From: Clostridium sp. CX1
GTDB lineage: Bacteria > Bacillota > Clostridia > Clostridiales > Clostridiaceae
Assembly: GCF_025398335.1 (NCBI RefSeq)
Contig: NZ_JAODOO010000004.1
Span: 248,001-312,000 of the forward strand
Direction: 5' to 3'
Length of the DNA: 64,000 nt
Shown here piece by piece: positions 1-6,559 of this stretch. The notes beneath the pieces were generated by a model that had not been told where the DNA came from, ran no database searches, and was given only the letters and a program-made list of their open reading frames with translations. The position numbers and the translations under genes are program-made. How positions within the stretch are numbered: the first letter of the stretch is position 1; each line of letters begins with the position of its first letter.

Positions 1-453
1 CTTTATAAACTTTTCCTTCATTGTTGCCCTAAAGTCTTTTAACTTTTCTTTGATTTCTGGGTATTTTAAGGATAGTATCTGAACTGCTAACATGCCTGCA
101 TTATAACTATTATTAATACCTACAGTAGCTACTGGAATTGACTTAGGCATCTGAACTATTGAGAGCAGTGAGTCTATCCCCGAAATAGCTGCATTAATTG
201 GAACACCTATTACAGGAAGAACTGTATGAGATGCAATGACCCCTGGAAGATGTGCTGCCAGTCCTGCTGCGGCAATTATACATTCACAACCTTTATCTTC
301 TAGATTCTTAATAGTTTCTACTAACTTCTCTGGTACTCTGTGGGCTGAAAGTACGTAGGCACTATGTTCAATATTAAATTGTCTTAAAATCTCAGCAGCA
401 CCTTTCATCATCTCAATATCAGATTTACTGCCAAATATAATTGCAACTTTCAT
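1..453 (-). CDS. purE: N5-carboxyaminoimidazole ribonucleotide mutase PurE (3' end cut by window edge)
   Basis: Class I PurE, which moves the carboxyl group of N5-CAIR to give CAIR in cytosolic de novo purine synthesis. The reading frame starts at ATG 453 behind a GGGGGAA ribosome binding site and stays open to base 1, giving 151 residues of a family that is usually about 160, so only the extreme C-terminus is missing. The N-terminus has the family signature GSKSD, followed by SAHRVPE and AAGLAAHLPGVIAS, which form the nucleotide and substrate pocket, and later GINNSYNAGMLA. It is preceded by a purine riboswitch and an intrinsic terminator, so expression should fall when guanine is plentiful. 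The rest of a pur operon probably lies to the left of the window. Confidence 0.96.
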   Translation of the reverse strand, partial: MKVAIIFGSKSDIEMMKGAAEILRQFNIEHSAYVLSAHRVPEKLVETIKNLEDKGCECIIAAAGLAAHLPGVIASHTVLPVIGVPINAAISGIDSLLSIVQMPKSIPVATVGINNSYNAGMLAVQILSLKYPEIKEKLKDFRATMKEKFIK

Positions 454-493
454 GTAAATTCCCCCTCACTTTTAATTACAATTGGACCTATAA

Positions 494-539
494 TAAAATA
501 AAAATTTGCTGCAGAATCCATGGAGAATCCCGCAGCAAA
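494..539 (-). terminator. Riboswitch expression-platform terminator before purE
   Basis: Inverted repeat TTTGCTGC / GCAGCAAA (505-512 and 531-538) followed on the minus strand by a T-rich run (494-504). It lies between the purine riboswitch and purE, the normal place for the premature terminator of a guanine OFF switch. Confidence 0.85.
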
Positions 540-609
540 CTTTTCACACTTCATATGTAATAAACAAATATTACCCTACATTATAGTTTAGGTTATGCTA
601 ACATAGATT

Positions 610-680
610 CACCCATAGACAGAAAATTTACGGTTTTCTCGTAGAGACTTCTGAGCCCTATTCTCAGAATTATATGGATG
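610..680 (-). promoter_or_regulatory. Purine (guanine-class) riboswitch controlling purE
   Basis: On the minus strand the segment folds as the purine aptamer. P1 pairs CATCCATA with TATGGGTG. P2 is a perfect 7-bp stem TTCTGAG/CTCAGAA with a 7-base loop ending GGG. P3 pairs AGAAAA with TTTTCT around the canonical loop CCGTAAA. The ligand-contact positions read U47, U51 and C74, and C74 marks guanine/hypoxanthine specificity. Two departures from the xpt-type core are visible: J2/3 reads GTCTCTAC (C at position 48) and J3/1 reads GTCTATG (U instead of A at position 73). An intrinsic terminator lies 70 bases downstream, just before purE. Confidence 0.93.
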
Positions 681-941
681 TTTCAAATATTTACTTTTAT
701 GTATTTATGGTATCATATAACAAAGTATAAATCAATACAATAATTAATTTTTAAATAAAATAGTTCACCTATATACGTACTTTATATTATTTAGTCATTA
801 CTAATATTCGTAATATTATCAGTTTTCCTTTTAAAGTTAATATGTATTAGATTCAAAATCTAATTATCTAAGAAACCTATACTTTTACCTAAAAAAATAA
901 TGTTATAATCGATATATGAAGTGAAACTAAAAATCTAGAGA

Positions 942-995
942 CGTAGCTTTCCTAGTACTCTCTCTTTTCCAAGAGGGAGTATTAGGAAAGCTACG
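942..995. repeat. Long near-perfect hairpin upstream of a small membrane-protein gene
   Basis: CGTAGCTTTCCTA (942-954) is exactly complementary to TAGGAAAGCTACG (983-995), and the arms continue inward through TACTCTCTCTT / AAGAGGGAGTA, using two G-T wobbles, to a 4-base loop. The stem is about 25 bp. There is no T-run on the plus side. On the minus side a T5 run appears only about seven bases after the stem. It therefore does not look like an ordinary terminator. It ends 40 bases before the ATG at 1036. Confidence 0.8.
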
Positions 996-1035
996 CATCG
1001 GATAAAAATACTTGATAGGAAAGGAAGGAAAAGAC

Positions 1036-1353
1036 ATGGATATATTAATTCTTTTATTGATTATTATTTTAGTTATATTTATTAGTAGAAACAATCTAAA
1101 GAAAAGAACTGAGGAGTTAACAAATAACCTGGAGAACTTTAATAAAGAAATTAGAAAGAGCTTTACTGATATGTGTGAACTTAAGCAGGAAGAATTATTA
1201 AATTCATTAACTCCAAAACATAGAAACATTTTAAATAGCATATTAGAAAACAACTTTAATTACGCTGGTAACCATTGGGCAATACAACAACAAATTTTCC
1301 AACAACAGGAACTTTTTATGGAATTAAATAAACTAAGGGAGGCAAGAAAATGA
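1036..1353 (+). CDS. Small membrane-anchored hypothetical protein (105 aa)
   Basis: I do not recognise the family. The protein opens with one hydrophobic segment (residues 2-17, almost all I, L, V and F) followed by a basic RNNLKKR stretch, predicting a single N-in anchor with the rest in the cytoplasm. The remainder is charged and helical, with a run of glutamines near the end (AIQQQIFQQQELF). ATG 1036 is chosen because a GGAAAGGAAGG ribosome binding site lies just before it; a TTG at 1012 in the same frame has none. The stop codon overlaps the start of the next gene (ATGA), so the two are translationally coupled. The long hairpin at 942-995 lies in its leader. Confidence 0.75.
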   Translation: MDILILLLIIILVIFISRNNLKKRTEELTNNLENFNKEIRKSFTDMCELKQEELLNSLTPKHRNILNSILENNFNYAGNHWAIQQQIFQQQELFMELNKLREARK

Positions 1354-1940
1354 AATTAGTTTGTATCGGTGATAGTTTAACTACTGGATATGGTGTTTTC
1401 AGAAATGAATGTTGGGTTCAACTAGTTAGTAATAACCTAAATATTGAAATTATCAATAAAGGTTCTAACGGGGATACAACTGCTGGAATGCTTTCAAGGT
1501 CCTATACCGATGTTATTGAAAATAATCCTAGTCATGTTATCATTATGGGAGGATGTAACGACTTTATGGGAGGGCGTTCTTTAAACATGGTGACAGAAAA
1601 CCTAAGTGAGTTAGTAAAGGAAGCTATTCATCATAATGTTATTCCTATTATTGGTATAGAACCTTTTATCGATAAGGCCCTAGCTGAAAGAAAATGGAGT
1701 AGGGCTGTGGATTACGATGAAATAAATAATGTTATATCTAGCTATAGGAGTTGGATTATTAAATTTACTAAAGATAATTGCATAAATCACTTAGATTTTT
1801 ACCATTGCTTTGATGAGAATTTAAAAACAAAGAATCCAAGGGAGCTGTATATAGACGGACTACATCCAACTGCTCTTGGACACAAGCTTATGGCTGATTG
1901 TGTTACTAACCTTCTTCAAGCCATGAAACTATCGCCTTAG
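1350..1940 (+). CDS. GDSL/SGNH-family lipase or esterase
   Basis: A 196-residue cytosolic SGNH hydrolase that cleaves acyl esters; the substrate is not predictable. All four blocks are visible: GDSLTTGYG at residues 7-15 with the nucleophile Ser9, the oxyanion Gly in NKGSNGDTT (about residues 36-44), the oxyanion Asn in GGCNDF (about 67-72), and the catalytic Asp and His in DGLHP (about 168-172). The length fits TesA-like arylesterases, but there is no signal peptide. It overlaps the upstream small membrane-protein gene by four bases, and its 3' end overlaps the convergent alpha/beta hydrolase gene by 35 bases. Confidence 0.9.
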   Translation: MKLVCIGDSLTTGYGVFRNECWVQLVSNNLNIEIINKGSNGDTTAGMLSRSYTDVIENNPSHVIIMGGCNDFMGGRSLNMVTENLSELVKEAIHHNVIPIIGIEPFIDKALAERKWSRAVDYDEINNVISSYRSWIIKFTKDNCINHLDFYHCFDENLKTKNPRELYIDGLHPTALGHKLMADCVTNLLQAMKLSP

Positions 1941-2736
1941 CAACACCAGTTCTACTGTTTGAAAAGGCATGATCTGAGTTAAATACTACTTCTTTTATAC
2001 AATTGTTATTTTTTTCTCTCAATGCATTTATAAGAGGTGTGTGGTGTATCCTCATAGGTGCCTCCTTATCCCTAACTCCTGCTATTAAAAGAAGTGAATG
2101 CTTAGAAAGTTCTTCTACATAATTTGTTATATTAAACTCCTTTTTATTGTCTAAGCATTCCTTAACCAAAGCCTGAGAAGAAGTTCCTTTGAGTGGTTGT
2201 ACATTTTCCTGCCATTCATCTATATAATTTAGCACCTCTTCACTGTTACCATAAATACTTTCTGCAAAAGCTCCTGCATTAAAACCAGCAATAGATACAA
2301 CTTTCTTTATTTCTTCCTTCTTAGCAGCAGTGATAAGTGCAGCAAAGCCTCCCATACTATGGCCTATCAGTATTATATTATTTCTATCTACCCGAAGTTT
2401 GAAAGCCTGCTCTGATTTTAAAAATTCTATAGAAGCTTCTACATCTTCCAGCACATTACTAAAAGAATACTCCCCTTCACATCCCCAAGAACCTCTGTAA
2501 TGAAAGGTAAGCACATTATATCCAATTCTTCTTAGTATTTGGGCTAAATCCATGTTTTGCTCATAACCAGGAAATCCATGAAGTAAGTTTACTGTTGGAT
2601 GTGGTCCTTTCCCCTTAGCCAAATACATAGTGCCTATTAACTGCTTTCCTTTACTTTTAAAAAATATAGCCTTTAAATCTTCGCTATACTCTTTATCAAA
2701 TTGCTGGGAATCCATAAATAATGATTCCAGATTCAT
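1906..2736 (-). CDS. Alpha/beta hydrolase (serine esterase or peptidase-like)
   Basis: A 276-residue cytosolic alpha/beta hydrolase of the dipeptidyl-aminopeptidase/acylaminoacyl-peptidase-like group. Visible elements are the oxyanion-hole segment LLHGFPGYE (about residues 51-59), the nucleophile elbow GHSMGG (about 125-130), a likely acid in AGVRDKEAP (about 218-226) and the catalytic His in SDHAFSN. The start ATG 2736 follows AGGAGGT at 7 bases. Its last 35 bases overlap the GDSL esterase gene tail to tail, so the two transcripts are antisense to one another there. The substrate is unknown. Confidence 0.88.
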   Translation of the reverse strand: MNLESLFMDSQQFDKEYSEDLKAIFFKSKGKQLIGTMYLAKGKGPHPTVNLLHGFPGYEQNMDLAQILRRIGYNVLTFHYRGSWGCEGEYSFSNVLEDVEASIEFLKSEQAFKLRVDRNNIILIGHSMGGFAALITAAKKEEIKKVVSIAGFNAGAFAESIYGNSEEVLNYIDEWQENVQPLKGTSSQALVKECLDNKKEFNITNYVEELSKHSLLLIAGVRDKEAPMRIHHTPLINALREKNNNCIKEVVFNSDHAFSNSRTGVAKAIVSWLEEG

Positions 2737-2803
2737 TTACGTTACCTCCTAACTCTATTAATATAATTGTTAATAAATTTATTCAAGAAATGTGTTACAC
2801 TTA

Positions 2804-2832
2804 TTGAATTATTTCATAGGATATAGTATACT
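2804..2832 (+). promoter_or_regulatory. Sigma-A-type promoter for the 64-aa gene
   Basis: TTGAAT (2804-2809), a 17-base spacer, then TATACT (2827-2832). It lies about 90 bases upstream of the ATG at 2924 on the same strand. Confidence 0.6.
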
Positions 2833-2923
2833 ATATTTGTATTAAGAAAAGGTTTACAAGTGACTTTTTTGCTAAAATCGGTTTAAATCGTTTAATTTAT
2901 ATAAATTTAAGGGGGAGTACTAT

Positions 2924-3118
2924 ATGAATACTACATGTTGCCTTTCGGGGATTAATGAATTAAAGGACCAAATTGAGGAACTGATATCTAAATCAGGATT
3001 TCCAGTTAAAGACATACTAAAAGATTTTTCTAACGACTATAGATTAAAAGATTTTGAGGAAAGTCTAACTCCAGGATCAATAGACTATACAAACTATTGG
3101 GACAGCTTTGTAGATTAA
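2924..3118 (+). CDS. Small acidic hypothetical protein (64 aa)
   Basis: I do not recognise it. It is a soluble, acidic protein with a Cys-Cys pair near the N-terminus (NTTCCLSG), an amphipathic helix (ELKDQIEELISK) and an aromatic, acidic tail ending DSFVD. It looks genuinely expressed: a good promoter at 2804-2832, an AGGGGGA ribosome binding site seven bases from ATG, and its own terminator right after the stop. It stands alone, between an alpha/beta hydrolase and a zinc-ribbon gene on the other strand. Confidence 0.7.
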   Translation: MNTTCCLSGINELKDQIEELISKSGFPVKDILKDFSNDYRLKDFEESLTPGSIDYTNYWDSFVD

Positions 3119-3125
3119 CGCATAT

Positions 3126-3178
3126 AATAACCTCATTAACAACCTATAAAGTTGTCAATGAGGTTATTACTATTTTGA
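3126..3178 (+). terminator. Intrinsic terminator after the 64-aa gene
   Basis: 18-bp stem with one mismatch (3126-3143 with 3151-3168), a 7-base loop, then a T-rich tail on the plus strand. Confidence 0.85.
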
Positions 3179-3183
3179 TTTTA

Positions 3184-3429
3184 TTATAATACCTTCCTTA
3201 ACTGTTCTGGACTATATTCTTTTATCATCTTGCTGTTTGATTCGTCTCTCACTATAAGATCTACTTTTCCATTTTTCATTTTCAGTATATTGCCTTTAAT
3301 TTTAGTTCCGATAACATTTACAGGAGTTTTAACGACAAGTTCTCTTATGTCATCACTTTCACAGTAATTACATACCATCTCATTAGTTACTACTCTTTTA
3401 CACTCTCCGCAGTAATAAAGTCTGTCCAT
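3184..3429 (-). CDS. Small zinc-ribbon protein (81 aa)
   Basis: The N-terminus has two Cys pairs, YYCGECK and CNYCESDD, spaced as in a four-Cys zinc ribbon (residues about 5-26). A beta-rich tail of about 50 residues follows (VNVIGTKIKGNILKMKNGKVDLIV). I know of similar small clostridial proteins but no assigned role; it could bind nucleic acid or protein. ATG 3429 is chosen because GGAGGT lies six bases upstream; an in-frame ATG six codons earlier has no such site. It follows a convergent terminator shared with the 64-aa gene. Confidence 0.75.
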   Translation of the reverse strand: MDRLYYCGECKRVVTNEMVCNYCESDDIRELVVKTPVNVIGTKIKGNILKMKNGKVDLIVRDESNSKMIKEYSPEQLRKVL

Positions 3430-3532
3430 AATATTACCTCCCAACATGTTGTTTTATCTTAGTTTTCAATTAAAATTTATTAATTGACTACATATAGTAT
3501 ATATTCTATCTTTTCTGAAAATTTCCTCTTTT

Positions 3533-4114
3533 TTAAAAGAACTTACTATATCCTTTTATAATATAGTATTTCACTAAGGCTGGAACTTCTCTTACATATC
3601 CTATAAATTCATGGCGCTTATAAGGTTTAACAAATACACCTGAAAAACTGCTCTTTATTCCCTGCTGTTTTGCCATCAATGACGCTCTCTTAAGATGATA
3701 TTTATTAGATACTATAATGGCTGTCTCTAATTTTTTCTCCCTCATGACAGCCTGGCTATTTATTAAATTTGCCATTGTTGAACCAGACATGTCCTCCACA
3801 AGTATTTTCCCGTCATCCACCCCTTTGGACAACAAATATCTCCTCATTGCTTCTGCCTCAGATATTTCTTCTCCTGGTCCCTTACCCCCTGAAACTATAA
3901 TGTATTTCCCATATCCATCTCTATATAACTTAAGAGCATGTTCTGTTCTCCAGACTAAAAAAGGGCTAGGGGTTTTCCCATAAACCTGACAACCAAGTAC
4001 AATTATGCAGTCAGACTTCTCTGGTTTAGAACTCTCTCCAAAGTAAATTATATTAAAAGTTGTAATCACTAGTAATATTAAAACTGCTACTAAAGCTATT
4101 TTCATTATCTTCAA
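3533..4114 (-). CDS. YdcF/SanA-like DUF218 membrane-anchored protein
   Basis: A 193-residue DUF218 (ElyC/SanA/YdcF) protein. An N-terminal transmembrane helix (residues 5-24) is followed by the Rossmann-like DUF218 core: DCIIVLGCQVYG (about 35-46), the GGKGPGEEISEAEAM motif that carries the conserved polar pocket, EDMSGST, and IIVSNKYHLKRA near the end. Members are linked to cell-envelope permeability and peptidoglycan or lipid-carrier metabolism, with no proven reaction. The start is TTG 4114 with GGAGGAGG just upstream; ATG 4105 is an in-frame alternative but is too far from that site. Confidence 0.88.
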   Translation of the reverse strand: MKIMKIALVAVLILLVITTFNIIYFGESSKPEKSDCIIVLGCQVYGKTPSPFLVWRTEHALKLYRDGYGKYIIVSGGKGPGEEISEAEAMRRYLLSKGVDDGKILVEDMSGSTMANLINSQAVMREKKLETAIIVSNKYHLKRASLMAKQQGIKSSFSGVFVKPYKRHEFIGYVREVPALVKYYIIKGYSKFF

Positions 4115-4180
4115 TATAACCTCCTCCTTTATTTCTTATGCTTTTATTTTATGTTATCATTTCCAGTAATGCAACAACAT

Positions 4181-4234
4181 AAAAATAAAAGACGACGCAA
4201 CTTAGGAAACAATTCCCAAGCTACGCCGTCTTTT
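4181..4234 (-). terminator. Terminator after the purine permease
   Basis: Outer stem AAAAGACG / CGTCTTTT (4187-4194 with 4227-4234), with an imperfect inner stem that includes CTTAGG / CCCAAG. On the minus strand it is followed by a T-rich run (4181-4190). The A-rich left side also makes it T-rich in the plus direction. Confidence 0.8.
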
Positions 4235-4238
4235 GCTA

Positions 4239-5675
4239 CTACTGTGGAAGTAGTGTGAATCTTAATATAAACAATGCCGCAAGTACATATACTATTGGAT
4301 GCACCTCTTTAGCTTTTCCTGTTGCAAGCTTTACTATAGGATAGAATATTATTCCCGCTGCTATCCCGTTTGCTATACTATAGCTAAAAGGCATAATAGC
4401 TATTGTAAAGAATGCTGGTAATGCTTCTGTAAAATCATCAAAATTAATCTTAGTTACTGCACCCATCATAAGTACTCCAACTATAACAAGTGCTGGTGCT
4501 GTTGCCTCCGCTGGAACTACTCCAACTAGTCCACCAAAGAACATTGCTAGTATAAATAAAACTCCTGTTGTAAATGCTGTAAGTCCTGTTCTTCCACCTT
4601 CTGATATACCAGATGTAGATTCTACATAAGTTACTACGGTACTAGTTCCAAGCATTGAGCCAAAAGTAGTTGCTAAAGCATCTGATAAAAGAGCTTTATT
4701 CATATTTTTAACTCTTCCATTTTCATCAATCATTTTCGCCTTTTGTGCTGTTCCAACTAAAGTTCCTATTGTATCAAACAAGTCTACTAAACTGAAGGTT
4801 ATAACAACCATTATTAAACTTGTGAAAGCTCCTACCATACCAGCCTTACCAAGTCCTAAAAGACCTTGGAAGTCAAAGGCAAAGAAAGTTGGTGCTAGTG
4901 ATGGAGGTGCACTTATAACTTTTATTCCTTCAAGATGAGTAATTCCAAAGGGAATTCCAACTACCGTTGTAATTATTATTCCTAAAAGCATTGATCCTTT
5001 AACTCCTCTTGACATTAAGATCCCTGTAATAACTATTCCTATAAGTGTAACTAGAGCATGAGGATTAGTAAAACTTCCAAAGCTAACTAAAGTTGCTGGG
5101 CTTGCTACGATGATACCACCACTTTTAAGTCCTATAAGAGCTATGAAAAGTCCTATACCACCAGATATTGCAAGCTTAAGATTATGCGGAAGTGCATCTA
5201 CTATCTTTTCTCTAATTGATGTTACTGTAATTACTATAAAAAGAAGTCCTGACACAAATACTGCAGCTAATGCCTGCTGCCAAGTATATCCCAATGTTAA
5301 ACATACACTATAAGTAAAGAAAGCATTTAATCCCATTCCTGGAGCCTGAGCAAATGGTAAGTTAGCATAAAGAGCCATTACAAAAGTACCAATTGCTGCT
5401 GCAATACAGGTAGCACCAAATACTGAAGCTACTACAGGGTCATTTATTGCTGATATGCCGGCTTTAACTGCTGCTTCTCCAACAAGTCCCTGAGAATTCA
5501 TTCCTGCCTGCATTAAAATGCTTGGATTTACGAATATTATGTATGCCATAGTTATAAAAGTAGTAATTCCGGCAATTATTTCTGTTTTTACTGTTGTATT
5601 ATTCTCTGTTAGTTTAAAAAATGAGTCCAAAAAGGATTTTTTTTCTTCTTCAGGTTTAACCTTTTCCATATACAT
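4239..5675 (-). CDS. NCS2-family adenine/guanine/hypoxanthine permease (AzgA/PbuG-like)
   Basis: A 478-residue inner-membrane nucleobase:proton symporter of the AzgA branch. Family signatures are GITTFITMAYIIFVNPSIL (about residues 37-55), PGMGLNAFFTYSV (about 112-124), and DLFDTIGTLVGTAQKAKM (about 294-311), which carries the acidic substrate-site residues. It is highly hydrophobic throughout, consistent with 12-14 transmembrane segments. A guanine-class riboswitch and a terminator lie directly upstream, matching the known control of PbuG-type permeases. This supports guanine or hypoxanthine as substrate rather than xanthine or uracil. Confidence 0.95.
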   Translation of the reverse strand: MYMEKVKPEEEKKSFLDSFFKLTENNTTVKTEIIAGITTFITMAYIIFVNPSILMQAGMNSQGLVGEAAVKAGISAINDPVVASVFGATCIAAAIGTFVMALYANLPFAQAPGMGLNAFFTYSVCLTLGYTWQQALAAVFVSGLLFIVITVTSIREKIVDALPHNLKLAISGGIGLFIALIGLKSGGIIVASPATLVSFGSFTNPHALVTLIGIVITGILMSRGVKGSMLLGIIITTVVGIPFGITHLEGIKVISAPPSLAPTFFAFDFQGLLGLGKAGMVGAFTSLIMVVITFSLVDLFDTIGTLVGTAQKAKMIDENGRVKNMNKALLSDALATTFGSMLGTSTVVTYVESTSGISEGGRTGLTAFTTGVLFILAMFFGGLVGVVPAEATAPALVIVGVLMMGAVTKINFDDFTEALPAFFTIAIMPFSYSIANGIAAGIIFYPIVKLATGKAKEVHPIVYVLAALFILRFTLLPQ

Positions 5676-5696
5676 ATTTATTTTCCCCCTTTAAAT

Positions 5697-5741
5697 AAAA
5701 AAGTTTCTACTTCGGATTATGAGTAAACCCGAAGCAGAAAC
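5697..5741 (-). terminator. Riboswitch terminator before the purine permease
   Basis: Arms GTTTCTACTTCGG (5703-5715) and CCGAAGCAGAAAC (5729-5741) pair with one mismatch. They are followed on the minus strand by T6 (5697-5702), just ahead of the permease ribosome binding site. Confidence 0.88.
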
Positions 5742-5771
5742 CTAAATACAAAGGAGCTGCTTTGACGGATT

Positions 5772-5841
5772 CACCCATAGTCAGATATTTACGGTAATCT
5801 GGTAGATACTCTTGAACCATATTTTCAAGATTATACGGATG
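5772..5841 (-). promoter_or_regulatory. Purine (guanine-class) riboswitch controlling the NCS2 permease
   Basis: Minus-strand purine aptamer. P1 pairs CATCCGTA with TATGGGTG. P2 (TCTTGAA / TTCAAGA) carries the loop AATATGG, P3 pairs AGAT with ATCT around a CCGTAAA loop, J2/3 reads GTATCTACC and J3/1 reads GACTATG. U47, U51 and C74 are present, giving guanine/hypoxanthine specificity. The only core change from the xpt switch is A at the solvent-exposed position 48. It is followed by an intrinsic terminator (5697-5741). Confidence 0.95.
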
Positions 5842-6559
5842 ATTCATTAAATTATTAATTTTTATTCACCTTACATTTAATATATTATCACCTCTAATTA
5901 CAAAAGTCAATATGTTTAATGTTATTTTCATTGAAACGTTCTGGTGTTGACAGAGAAAACTCAATTTAATAACATTGATTATTCGCCTCAGTACGAACTT
6001 TGCTTTTAAATCCTTTTGTACGCTCCAAATAATATTTAGAACTTTAAATGAAACTCCTTCTCCTTTTAGTCGAATGAGTAAGCGATTCACTGCAAATCAG
6101 AGATTTGAGTTCTCTGCTTAATTGTTAAAGAGATAAAAATTATACTTTATGTTAAATAGTTGTCTTAGATGACGTACTACGGTATTCGGGCATTTTACAG
6201 ACATTTTAAAATATTATTAAAATTCCAACTTATTTCATTGACTTATTTTCTTTGATTTGCTATTATTATAAATAAGAAATAACCTTTATAGTAATTTTAG
6301 GTTAAATATTGTCTAAATAAGCCTTGTTAAGAAACTATATTATAATTGTAATCTTCTTAAATTTAGATATATAAATACAAAAGGGAGTAAAATTAATTTA
6401 ACCGCCTCCTCTAAACAAATCCCTTTCACTTCCCCTCCACATGTTGCTACATGTGGACTTCTTTTTTTAATAAATCTTATATAAAAATAAGCACCTGTTA
6501 CAGATGCTTCAATTCATTTTATATATACTAACAGTAGTTACTTAAATTTCATAAATAAA
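5842..6559. other. 718-bp non-coding stretch with an inverted repeat and an orphan terminator
   Basis: No credible protein gene. A 74-codon frame on the minus strand (5866-6090) starts with GTG, has no ribosome binding site and resembles nothing known. The middle part (about 5930-6110) is less AT-rich than its flanks and contains CAAATC-aga-GATTTG (6093-6107). At 6437-6468 a perfect 8-bp hairpin CCACATGT/ACATGTGG precedes a T7 run on the plus strand, although there is no plus-strand gene upstream of it. It may end a small RNA or be a remnant of a lost gene. Confidence 0.45.
6437..6468 (+). terminator. Orphan intrinsic terminator
   Basis: CCACATGT-tgct-ACATGTGG followed by ACTTC and T7. There is no annotated plus-strand gene between it and the riboswitch 600 bases upstream, so it may end a short untranslated RNA. 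Confidence 0.7.

Noticed and set aside
927-1253. 108-codon minus-strand frame
   Set aside because: Mirror of the 105-aa membrane-protein gene and the long hairpin; Phe/Ser-rich shadow composition.
5866-6090. 74-codon minus-strand frame
   Set aside because: Starts with GTG without a ribosome binding site, basic and unlike any family, in a region that looks non-coding.
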